From JBEEJL01 sp049698095 (lineage in GTDB: Bacteria; Pseudomonadota; Gammaproteobacteria; Burkholderiales; JBEEJL01): a DNA stretch of 13,693 nt. The DNA lies in NCBI GenBank assembly GCA_049698095.1, contig JBAVXA010000203.1, positions 1 through 13,693 of the forward strand, in the 5' to 3' direction. Within the stretch, counting starts at the first letter, position 1. Each line of letters begins with the position of its first letter. A program made the translations under genes and the position numbers. This document shows, in pieces, positions 1-5,855 of the stretch. The notes under the pieces are model-generated. The model made no database searches. It saw only the letters and a program-made list of their open reading frames with translations, and was not told the origin of the DNA.

Positions 1-1
1 G

Positions 2-934
2 GCTGAAAGCGAACAGCAGCGGCAAATCCTCGCCGGCATACGCGGCGAAGTTCTGGCGGGCAACACGTTGTCCGCATCCATGGGCCAGTACCCGCACGTG
101 TTTCCCGAGCTTTATCGCACGCTGGTACGCGCGGGCGAACAATCCGGACAGTTATCCGAGGTTCTGTCGCGTCTGGCTGATTACACTGAGGAGAGTCAGG
201 CATTGCGGCAAAAAGTCACCCTGGCATTTGTCTATCCCGGCATTATTTCGCTCGTCGCCGTCGCCGTCATCACCGGCCTGCTGACATACGTTGTTCCGCA
301 GGTCGTGGAAGTCTTCCGCAACACCAATCAAACCCTGCCCTTGCTCACGCGCCTGCTCATTGGATTGTCCGATTTTCTGCGCACCACGGGAATCTTCTGG
401 CTGATTGCCCTTGCTATAGGCGTGTGGCTGTTTTCACGTGCAATGCGCGCGGAGCCGTTTCGCCTGAGAGTGCACAGATTTTTGTTGCGCGTTCCAGTCG
501 TCGGCCGGTTGATTCGCGGCATCAACACGGCGCGGCTTGCCAGCACACTGGCCATCCTTACCGGCAGCCGAGTGCCGCTGCTTAATGCGCTGCAGGCCGG
601 GGTCGGCGTCATGAACAATCTGCCGATGAAAAACGCGCTGGAAGAAGCCCAGCGAATGGTGCGCGAAGGCGCGCCGCTCAGCCGCTCGCTCGGCGTCAGC
701 AAAATGTTTCCGCCGGTAATGGTTCACCTCATCGCCAGCGGCGAAGCCAGTGGTAAACTCGACACCATGCTGGAACGCGTTGCCACTCAGCAGACCCGAG
801 AAATCGAAAATCGCGTCAGTACTCTCACCGCGTTGCTCGAACCGATACTCATCCTCACCATGGGTGTGATGGTGCTGATTATTGTGCTCGCCATACTATT
901 GCCAATATTTGAATTAAATCAATTAGTTAAATAA
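2..934 (+). CDS. gspF: Type II secretion system inner-membrane protein GspF (5' end cut by the window)
   Basis: The frame is open from base 2, so the gene starts before the window; 310 residues are visible, and the family is usually about 400 long. GspF is the polytopic inner-membrane platform protein of the T2SS, contacting the GspE ATPase and GspL/GspM during pseudopilus assembly. The two-repeat T2SSF architecture is visible: a Gly-Glu-x-Ser-Gly-x-Leu motif just after the start of the visible part, and its counterpart Gly-Glu-Ala-Ser-Gly-Lys-Leu in the second repeat. Hydrophobic segments lie at about visible residues 77-99, 131-148 and 281-303, the last close to the C-terminus as is typical. 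The protein ends naturally at TAA. In many gsp operons gspG follows directly; here a three-gene insert separates the two. Identification is secure; only the start is unseen. Confidence 0.95.
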   Translation, partial: AESEQQRQILAGIRGEVLAGNTLSASMGQYPHVFPELYRTLVRAGEQSGQLSEVLSRLADYTEESQALRQKVTLAFVYPGIISLVAVAVITGLLTYVVPQVVEVFRNTNQTLPLLTRLLIGLSDFLRTTGIFWLIALAIGVWLFSRAMRAEPFRLRVHRFLLRVPVVGRLIRGINTARLASTLAILTGSRVPLLNALQAGVGVMNNLPMKNALEEAQRMVREGAPLSRSLGVSKMFPPVMVHLIASGEASGKLDTMLERVATQQTREIENRVSTLTALLEPILILTMGVMVLIIVLAILLPIFELNQLVK

Positions 935-1021
935 CTTCCTGAGTTTATCGCTGCAACCATTTTGCTTGCGCCACGTTATGTTTCACATTAATGTTGTCCC
1001 GAGCACGAATAACCATAAATC

Positions 1022-1025
1022 AGGA
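1022..1025 (+). promoter_or_regulatory. Ribosome binding site that decides the start of the lipoprotein gene
   Basis: AGGA lies 7 bases before ATG 1033. An in-frame ATG at 991 has no comparable site and would add 14 residues in front of an otherwise normal lipoprotein signal peptide. The 1033 start is therefore preferred. Confidence 0.55.
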
Positions 1026-1032
1026 ATCAACC

Positions 1033-1386
1033 ATGCCGTTGCGCTTCATACCCGCCCACCTGTTTCCCACCTGCTGTTTGGCCCTTGCCGTTATTGCAAC
1101 TAATCTTTCACTGACCGGATGCGCGGCGCAGCCAATGAATCCGGACGCAATGCAGATTATTGTCAAATTCCAGCCTGAAGTTACCAACGCCGACAGCCGT
1201 GACCTGCTGAACGACCTGTCCGCCACTGCCAAAGCCCCCGTGCTGTATAAGCGTGCGATGTCCGGCGGCGTCCATTTGCTGATTATCGATGCCAAACCGG
1301 CAGAAGCGCGGGAGGCGCTGACAGCACTGGCCAAACGCAAAGACATCATCTCGGCCGAACCTGACCGCAAAATGAAAGCGGAATAA
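1033..1386 (+). CDS. Small lipoprotein resembling a stand-alone subtilase propeptide (inhibitor I9-like)
   Basis: A 117-residue protein. Residues 1-29 form a signal peptide with a hydrophobic core ending in a lipobox, Leu-Thr-Gly-Cys30. The residue after Cys is Ala rather than Asp, which in enterobacterial rules points to the outer membrane. The mature part resembles the propeptide of the protease encoded next. Both have an Ile-(Ile/Val)-Val-Lys strand, a Leu-Ser-Ala segment, a Ser-Gly-Gly-x-His motif (residues 77-81 here, 90-94 there), an Ala-Glu-Ala helix start, and a closing Asp-(Ile/Val)-Ile-x-Ala-Glu-x-Asp-Arg strand (104-112 here, 119-127 there). Subtilase propeptides are known to act as folding chaperones and tight inhibitors. 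I infer a membrane-tethered inhibitor or chaperone for the neighbouring S8 protease. The 98 bases after gspF show no convincing promoter; 57 bases separate it from the protease gene. Gene certain, role inferred. Confidence 0.8.
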   Translation: MPLRFIPAHLFPTCCLALAVIATNLSLTGCAAQPMNPDAMQIIVKFQPEVTNADSRDLLNDLSATAKAPVLYKRAMSGGVHLLIIDAKPAEAREALTALAKRKDIISAEPDRKMKAE

Positions 1387-1443
1387 GTTCTTTCACGCGG
1401 CAACCGGCATCCATAACCCACCCCATACCTGAAAAAGTTCAAC

Positions 1444-3222
1444 ATGAAAAAGTACCCCGCCATTTTCGGTTTCGCCTCGATCGGTTTCGCGATCGGCTCT
1501 CTGTTCGGCCCGATTGGCGCGCACGCCGCCCCAGGTGGATTCATGCTGAAAAATTTCCGTGCCTTGTCCGTTACGGCGCCGAAGACCGATCGCATTGTCG
1601 TTAAACTGCACAGCATGCAGCCGGCGTTCATGGTGCGCGAAATCAAGGCGGACAAGATCCATAATCTGAGCGCGGCGGCGGGTGTTGAGCTCGCCATGCA
1701 GCGTCCCATCAGCGGCGGTGCACATGTACTTAAACTGCCGAAAAAAATGGCCGAAGCCGAAGTACAGACCTACGTCAACGCGCTGCGCGCGCACCCGGAT
1801 GTTATTTATGCCGAGGTGGATCGGGTGCGACGCGCCGAACGGGTGCCGAACGACCCGGACTACGCCGGGCGGTCGGTTTTGCTCGGCGGCCCGAACAACA
1901 CGACGATTCCGCATAACTCCGAGCAGTGGTACCTCAAGACAACGCCTGCCGGCATCAGTGCACCTGCGGCGTGGGACATCACTACCGGCGACGCCAGTAT
2001 TCGCGTCGCCGTGGTGGATACCGGAATCGCGCCGCATAGCGAAATGGCCGGCCGCAGCAGCGGCGGATACGATTTCATTTCCGACACACCATCTGCCAAT
2101 GACGGCAATGGACGCGACCCCGATCCATCCGACCCGGGCGACTGGGTCACGACCGCCGACACAACAAACCCGATCTATGCCTCTTGTGGCTTTACCTCGG
2201 ATGACGTGACCGACAGCAGCTGGCACGGCATCTCGGTTGCCGGCATAATCGGCGCGGCCAGCAACAACGGCATAGGCATCGCGGGTATCAATTGGGTATC
2301 CCAGATTCTTCCCCTGCGCGTGCTGGGTAAGTGCGGCGGCCTCGATTCCGACATCACCGAGGCAATCAAGTATGCGGTCGGTGTAATCGACCCGGCGTTG
2401 CCCAACAACCAGACGCCGGCGCGGGTGGTTAACCTGAGTCTGGGCGGAGAAGATTCCGGCGGGTGCGGCACGCTTTACACGGCGGCTGTCGCTGCTGCCG
2501 CAGCAAAAAATGCTGTCATCGTCGCATCGGCGGGCAATGCCTCGGTGAACGCCTCCGGCCATGTACCCGGCGGCTCCTGCAACGGCATGATCGCCGTTGC
2601 CGCCACAGGAAAATTCGGCGAGCGCGGCGATTATTCCAATTTCGGCGCGAGCGTCACCATCAGCGCGCCGGGCGGAAATACTTATAACTCCGCCAATTTT
2701 GACGGCACCATGTGGCACATTATTAACGATGGCACGACGACGCCAGTACCTGCGCCCAGCGGTGACACTTACGCGGCTGGCGTTGTTGGCACCAGCTTTT
2801 CTGCGCCAATAGTGTCGGGCGTGGTCTCGCTCATGCTGTCGGCCAACCCCAACCTCAGCGCGTCGCAGATCATCAGCATTCTGCAGTCAACGGCGAAACC
2901 GTTTCCAGTTTTGACGGCGCTGCAATTGAGCAGCGGCATGATTCAGTGCACAACCAGCAATTGCGGAGCCGGCATTGTGGACGCCGCGGCAGCAGTGACT
3001 GAAGCAAAAAGACTCGCGCCCACTCCGACACCGACCCCCACTCCGACACCCACTCCGGCACCGACGCCGACGCCAGTTCCGACACCAACGCCAGCCCCGA
3101 GCGGCGGCGGTGGCGGTGGCTGCGCAACGGGCCCGTCGCAAGGCCCTGCCGATATCAGCCTGGCGCTGCTGCTTTCAGCCGGCCTGCTGTGGCGCGCCAG
3201 GCGCAAACAGCTCCTTAAATAA
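1444..3222 (+). CDS. Secreted S8 (subtilisin-family) serine protease with C-terminal JDVT-CTERM-type sorting tail
   Basis: A 592-residue preproprotein. Residues 1-28 are a Sec signal peptide (Ala-His-Ala cleavage site). About 49-131 is an I9-type propeptide. The catalytic domain spans roughly 160-520: Asp192 in Val-Val-Asp-Thr-Gly, His261 in Trp-His-Gly, oxyanion Asn365 in Ala-Gly-Asn, and Ser451 in Gly-Thr-Ser-Phe-Ser-Ala-Pro. Six cysteines in this domain (248, 297, 341, 379, 502, 507) could form three disulfides, fitting an extracellular enzyme. Residues 526-552 are a Pro-Thr stalk. Residues 554-592 are the sorting tail: six Gly, Cys560, Ala-Asp-Ile-Ser (569-572), a hydrophobic helix and an Arg/Lys-rich end. 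The domain order matches type II-secreted subtilases that are then anchored or processed at the surface. The ribosome site before ATG 1444 is weak, but the start places the signal peptide correctly. The next gene encodes the likely sorting enzyme. Protease identity is firm; the exact CTERM class is from memory of the family pattern. Confidence 0.93.
   Translation: MKKYPAIFGFASIGFAIGSLFGPIGAHAAPGGFMLKNFRALSVTAPKTDRIVVKLHSMQPAFMVREIKADKIHNLSAAAGVELAMQRPISGGAHVLKLPKKMAEAEVQTYVNALRAHPDVIYAEVDRVRRAERVPNDPDYAGRSVLLGGPNNTTIPHNSEQWYLKTTPAGISAPAAWDITTGDASIRVAVVDTGIAPHSEMAGRSSGGYDFISDTPSANDGNGRDPDPSDPGDWVTTADTTNPIYASCGFTSDDVTDSSWHGISVAGIIGAASNNGIGIAGINWVSQILPLRVLGKCGGLDSDITEAIKYAVGVIDPALPNNQTPARVVNLSLGGEDSGGCGTLYTAAVAAAAAKNAVIVASAGNASVNASGHVPGGSCNGMIAVAATGKFGERGDYSNFGASVTISAPGGNTYNSANFDGTMWHIINDGTTTPVPAPSGDTYAAGVVGTSFSAPIVSGVVSLMLSANPNLSASQIISILQSTAKPFPVLTALQLSSGMIQCTTSNCGAGIVDAAAAVTEAKRLAPTPTPTPTPTPTPAPTPTPVPTPTPAPSGGGGGGCATGPSQGPADISLALLLSAGLLWRARRKQLLK
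3019..3099 (+). repeat. Pro-Thr stalk repeat inside the S8 protease gene
   Basis: Twenty-seven codons alternate Pro with Thr (occasionally Ala or Val), residues 526-552, giving a degenerate tandem 6-bp DNA repeat of the CCNACN type. It encodes an extended linker between the catalytic domain and the C-terminal sorting tail. Gains or losses of a 6-bp unit would keep the reading frame and change only stalk length. Confidence 0.85.
3103..3219 (+). other. C-terminal protein-sorting signal (JDVT-CTERM type)
   Basis: Residues 554-592 of the protease have four parts: Gly-rich stretch plus a single Cys560, a short spacer with Pro-Ala-Asp-Ile-Ser, a hydrophobic helix (about 573-582) and a terminal Arg/Lys cluster. 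Known CTERM tails share this plan of motif, transmembrane helix and basic end. The JDVT class has a Gly-Gly-Cys start and a hydrophobic/Asp/Val-Ile/Thr-Ser motif just before the helix, which Ala-Asp-Ile-Ser fits. GlyGly-CTERM (rhombosortase) and MYXO-CTERM are the alternatives; the neighbouring CPBP protease, rather than a rhomboid, argues against GlyGly-CTERM. Confidence 0.7.
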
Positions 3223-3331
3223 TTTAATTGAATCAATTACTTACAATAGCAAGCTGATGTGCTTGCCGTTGTATGCGGGGTTTGCAATACTGCTGCGTCC
3301 CGATCGCTTTCAAACTCCCGGCACGTGTCGA

Positions 3332-3808
3332 ATGCCAATGAAATCTTTTCCATATAAAAATCTGTTCCGCGACAAGCGCTTCATTGTTGCGCTAATTGCC
3401 GCACCGCCGGTGTGGTTGGCGCTTTATTTTCTGCTGCGCGCGCCTGCTCCTAGCTTCTGGTTCGCACATTCGTCCAAGGCACTGCTGTTTTTTCTGCTGC
3501 CGGTTTTGGTCTACCCGGTGCTGGAGGAAATAGCCTTTCGCGGCCTGGTTCAGGAAACGTTTTTCGCGCAACCATGGGGCCGGAAAAACTGGCTGGGCAT
3601 CAGCGCGGCCAATCTGGCGACCAGCGCCTTGTTCGTGGCGGCACATTTTTTTTACCACCAGCCGCTGTGGGCGCTCAGCGTGTTCGTCCCTTCATTGGTT
3701 TTCGGTTTTTTCCGCGACAAATATAACAGCGTGATTCCTCCGATATTACTGCATATGTTTTACAACTTTGGCTACATCTGGCTGCTGGCGAAACCTTCCG
3801 ACGCCTGA
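3332..3808 (+). CDS. mrtJ: CPBP-family glutamic intramembrane protease, probable JDVT-CTERM processing enzyme
   Basis: From ATG 3332 this is a 158-residue, highly hydrophobic membrane protein with the three CPBP/CAAX-protease motifs: Glu65-Glu66-x-x-x-Arg70, Phe101-x-x-x-His105, and His141-x-x-x-Asn145. In this family the glutamate activates water and the histidines and asparagine complete an active site within the membrane. The short length, the Phe-Phe-Arg-Asp-Lys loop (about 126-130) and the position directly after a protease with a JDVT-like tail suggest the dedicated sorting protease of the MrtJ type; the symbol rests on this context and remembered family features. Inferred role: cleaving the S8 protease tail at the inner membrane. 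The 109 bases after the protease stop hold no clear ribosome site. ATG 3338 or the upstream ATG 3257 are possible starts; the latter adds a poor 25-residue leader. A bacteriocin-immunity or CAAX-prenyl role is unlikely in this context. Confidence 0.85.
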   Translation: MPMKSFPYKNLFRDKRFIVALIAAPPVWLALYFLLRAPAPSFWFAHSSKALLFFLLPVLVYPVLEEIAFRGLVQETFFAQPWGRKNWLGISAANLATSALFVAAHFFYHQPLWALSVFVPSLVFGFFRDKYNSVIPPILLHMFYNFGYIWLLAKPSDA

Positions 3809-3829
3809 GCCGTCGAAATCGCTATCAGC

Positions 3830-3835
3830 TATAAT
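3830..3835 (+). promoter_or_regulatory. Possible internal promoter -10 element before gspG
   Basis: A perfect TATAAT stands 37 bases before the gspG ATG in the short gap after the intramembrane protease gene. No good -35 hexamer sits 16-18 bases upstream, so this is weak evidence. An internal promoter would make sense because the major pseudopilin is needed in far greater amounts than the platform proteins. Confidence 0.3.
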
Positions 3836-3872
3836 CATTTACAGTTCGTTCCAGACAGTCGAGGCTCTATTT

Positions 3873-4301
3873 ATGCTTAATCGAAAACAAGCGCGCGGAT
3901 TCACCTTGATTGAGGTCATGGTCGTGGTCGCCATCCTCGGCATCCTTGCCGCCATCGTGGTTCCGAAAATCATGGGCCGCCCGGACGACGCGCGCATCGT
4001 CGCAGCGAAACAGGACATCGGCGCCATCATGCAGGCGCTGAAACTTTATCGCCTCGATAACGCGACCTATCCATCGACCGAGCAGGGATTACAGGCGCTG
4101 ATTGCCAAACCCGCCTCGCAACCGGTCCCGCTGAACTGGAAGTCGGGCGGCTATCTGGATAAAATACCCAAAGATCCGTGGGGACATGAGTATCAAATGC
4201 TCAGCCCCGGCGTACACGGCGAAATAGATGTATTCAGCTACGGCGCCGACGGACAGGCGGGCGGAGAAGGCAACAATGCTGACATCGGCTCGTGGAATTA
4301 A
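3873..4301 (+). CDS. gspG: Type II secretion system major pseudopilin GspG
   Basis: A 142-residue prepilin. GspG polymerises into the periplasmic pseudopilus that pushes cargo through the secretin. The class III leader ends at Gly9, and the mature protein begins Phe10-Thr-Leu-Ile-Glu14, with the Glu at mature position 5 required for assembly and N-methylation. A hydrophobic helix follows to about residue 34. The family-typical Asp-Pro-Trp-Gly (101-104) and the C-terminal loop with Asp119, Ser122, Asp126 and nearby acidic residues, where GspG binds calcium, are present. GAGG at 3861-3864 lies 8 bases before ATG 3873; longer in-frame starts would bury the leader. The gene overlaps gspH by 26 bases. 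Prepilin peptidase (GspO/PilD) must be encoded elsewhere. Confidence 0.97.
   Translation: MLNRKQARGFTLIEVMVVVAILGILAAIVVPKIMGRPDDARIVAAKQDIGAIMQALKLYRLDNATYPSTEQGLQALIAKPASQPVPLNWKSGGYLDKIPKDPWGHEYQMLSPGVHGEIDVFSYGADGQAGGEGNNADIGSWN
4263..4270 (+). promoter_or_regulatory. Ribosome binding site that decides the gspH start
   Basis: The purine-rich GGAGAAGG lies 5 bases before ATG 4276, inside the end of gspG. It supports this start over the in-frame ATG at 4228, which would give an unusually long prepilin leader. Confidence 0.65.
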
Positions 4302-4770
4302 AAAAAAACTCGGCTTTACCCTGATTGAAATCCTGGTCGTGCTGGTGATCATGTCGATCATGCTCGCGCTGGTCGCGGCGAAAATCGGCCCGGATGACAA
4401 GCAGGCACTGGCCGAAGAAGCCAAACGCCTGGCATTGCTGATGGAACATACACGCGACGAAGCGCTGGCCAGCGGCCACAGCATGGCTTGGGGCGCCGAC
4501 GGCGCGCATTATCGCTTTTACCAGTACGCCAAGCCCGATTGGGCACCGCTGGCTAACGACGACGTTCTGCGCGAACGCGATTTTCCCGCTTATGTCACTC
4601 TCACCGATCTGGAAATCAACCATCAAAAAGCCAAGCTGGACGATCTGGTCGTGTTTACGCCGTCGGGGATGAACCTGCCGTTCCGAGTCGTGCTCGACCT
4701 CAAGGGCGAGCGCATCAGCATCAGCGGCAATCATCTCGGAAAAATCACACTCAATGCCGCCAACCCCTGA
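4276..4770 (+). CDS. gspH: Type II secretion system minor pseudopilin GspH
   Basis: A 164-residue prepilin. The short basic leader (three consecutive Lys) ends at Gly13, followed by Phe14-Thr-Leu-Ile-Glu18 and a hydrophobic helix to about residue 36. The rest is a soluble domain of the GspH/FimT type, with a Glu-Glu-Ala-Lys-Arg-Leu region early on and a Phe-Thr-Pro-Ser-Gly stretch near the C-terminus, as expected for this family. GspH is a minor pseudopilin linking the GspI-J-K tip complex to the GspG shaft. The start is fixed by a strong ribosome site; the gene overlaps gspG by 26 bases and gspI by 17, suggesting translational coupling. Confidence 0.93.
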   Translation: MLTSARGIKKKLGFTLIEILVVLVIMSIMLALVAAKIGPDDKQALAEEAKRLALLMEHTRDEALASGHSMAWGADGAHYRFYQYAKPDWAPLANDDVLRERDFPAYVTLTDLEINHQKAKLDDLVVFTPSGMNLPFRVVLDLKGERISISGNHLGKITLNAANP

Positions 4771-5218
4771 CCTCTCCCGCCGCGGCGGTTTCACCCTGAT
4801 TGAAGTGCTGATCGCGCTCGCCATACTCGCCATCGCGCTGGCTGCAGCGCTGCGCTCGTCGAACATCAGCACCGACACCGCGCTCGCTTTACGGCAGAAA
4901 ACCCTGGCCGGTTTTGTCGCCGGCAATCTGCTGGCGGAAGCGTCGGCAAAGCGCGCGTTTCCCCCGATCGGGATCAGCAACGGCAAGGCCGAACAGGCGG
5001 GGCAATCATTCAACTGGGAGCAGATCGTCGAAGGCACGGCAAGCCAGTATTTTCGCCGCTCGAAAATCAAAGTGACGGGCGAAGGTAAACCGGACTATGT
5101 CCTTTATGAAATGACCGGCTTTTATGCCAATACGTCGGTCGGTGGCCGACCGGCAGCCAATCCCGCAGGCAGCTCCGCGCCCAGTCCGACCCCGGACCCG
5201 CGCGGCGTGACAAACTGA
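4754..5218 (+). CDS. gspI: Type II secretion system minor pseudopilin GspI
   Basis: A 154-residue prepilin with leader ending at Gly12, then Phe13-Thr-Leu-Ile-Glu17 and a hydrophobic helix to about residue 33. The following Ala-Leu-Arg-Gln-Lys and Ala-Gly-Asn-Leu-Leu segments are typical of GspI. In the known complex GspI forms the core of the trimeric pseudopilus tip with GspJ and GspK and starts pseudopilus assembly. The protein is somewhat longer than the usual 120-130 residues because of a low-complexity Gly/Ala/Pro/Ser tail (residues 129-154). It overlaps gspH by 17 bases and ends one base before gspJ starts. Confidence 0.93.
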   Translation: MPPTPDLSRRGGFTLIEVLIALAILAIALAAALRSSNISTDTALALRQKTLAGFVAGNLLAEASAKRAFPPIGISNGKAEQAGQSFNWEQIVEGTASQYFRRSKIKVTGEGKPDYVLYEMTGFYANTSVGGRPAANPAGSSAPSPTPDPRGVTN

Positions 5219-5219
5219 T

Positions 5220-5852
5220 ATGGGTAAAATCAGACCATCTTCCGGCTTCACGCTGATCGAATTGCTCGCCGCCATTGCCATATTCGCCATCATGTCCGCC
5301 ATGGCGTACCGCGGCTTATCGGCGGTGCTCGAAACGCGTAAGCAACTGGAAGTCGAGCAACAGAAATGGCGCGACATCGTGTTGCTGTTCGCACGCATGG
5401 AGCAGGATTTCGCCTCGGCGCTGCAACGTCCGATCCGCGATGTGAGCAGCAACACGGCGCCCGCGTTTATCGGCAAACCCGACGCCATCGGCGATAGCGA
5501 TGGTCAGATCGTGTTCACGCGCATGGGTTTCTCCGGCCAGCGCGGCTCGCTCACCGCGCCGCAACGCATGGGCTACCGTTTTCGCGATAATAAACTGGAA
5601 CATTTGTCCTGGCCGGTACTCGACCAGGCTCCGCGCACTGCGCCGGTCGTCGGCACGCTGGCGGAAAATCTGCGCGAGGCCAGTTTTCGCTTTCTGGAAT
5701 ATCAGCCGAATACCTCCCCATGGTTAAGCCGTTGGCCGCAGCCGGGCGTGCCGCCTGACCTTGCCGGAATGCCGGCCGCGGTCGAGGTCAACATCACACT
5801 GTTGACCGGCGAAACCCTGAAGCGGGTATTTCTGGTTCAAGCGGCGCAATAA
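5220..5852 (+). CDS. gspJ: Type II secretion system minor pseudopilin GspJ
   Basis: A 210-residue prepilin with leader ending at Gly9, then Phe10-Thr-Leu-Ile-Glu14, Leu-Leu-Ala-Ala-Ile and a hydrophobic helix. The Met-Ala-Tyr-Arg-Gly-Leu segment after the helix and the Arg-Met-Glu-Gln-Asp-Phe motif are characteristic of GspJ. Length is normal. It joins GspI and GspK in the tip complex. The ATG begins one base after the gspI stop, with no obvious Shine-Dalgarno of its own, so it is probably translated by reinitiation. The gspK start follows three bases after its stop. Confidence 0.93.
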   Translation: MGKIRPSSGFTLIELLAAIAIFAIMSAMAYRGLSAVLETRKQLEVEQQKWRDIVLLFARMEQDFASALQRPIRDVSSNTAPAFIGKPDAIGDSDGQIVFTRMGFSGQRGSLTAPQRMGYRFRDNKLEHLSWPVLDQAPRTAPVVGTLAENLREASFRFLEYQPNTSPWLSRWPQPGVPPDLAGMPAAVEVNITLLTGETLKRVFLVQAAQ

Positions 5853-5855
5853 ATA

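Noticed and set aside
915..929. 15-bp identity TAAATCAATTAGTTA shared with 8756-8770
   Set aside because: Both copies lie in coding sequence and encode Asn-Gln-Leu-Val in unrelated genes; no flanking repeat or target duplication suggests a mobile element.
1393..2718. Long (441-codon) open frame on the - strand opposite the S8 protease
   Set aside because: It mirrors the third-position GC bias of a protease gene with a complete catalytic triad; its Arg/Gly/Val-rich translation has no recognisable domain.
3225..3239. Inverted repeat TAATTGA-A-TCAATTA after the protease stop, considered as terminator or operator
   Set aside because: The stem is entirely A-T rich apart from one G-C pair, the loop is a single base, and no T-run follows, so it is not a credible terminator; operator use is unsupported.
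3332..3808. CPBP protein as a bacteriocin self-immunity factor
   Set aside because: No bacteriocin precursor or peptide transporter is nearby, while the adjacent gene has a fitting CTERM tail.
4234..5070. 278-codon open frame on the - strand opposite gspH and gspI
   Set aside because: It spans two well-supported pseudopilin genes and encodes no recognisable motif; it is an antisense shadow.
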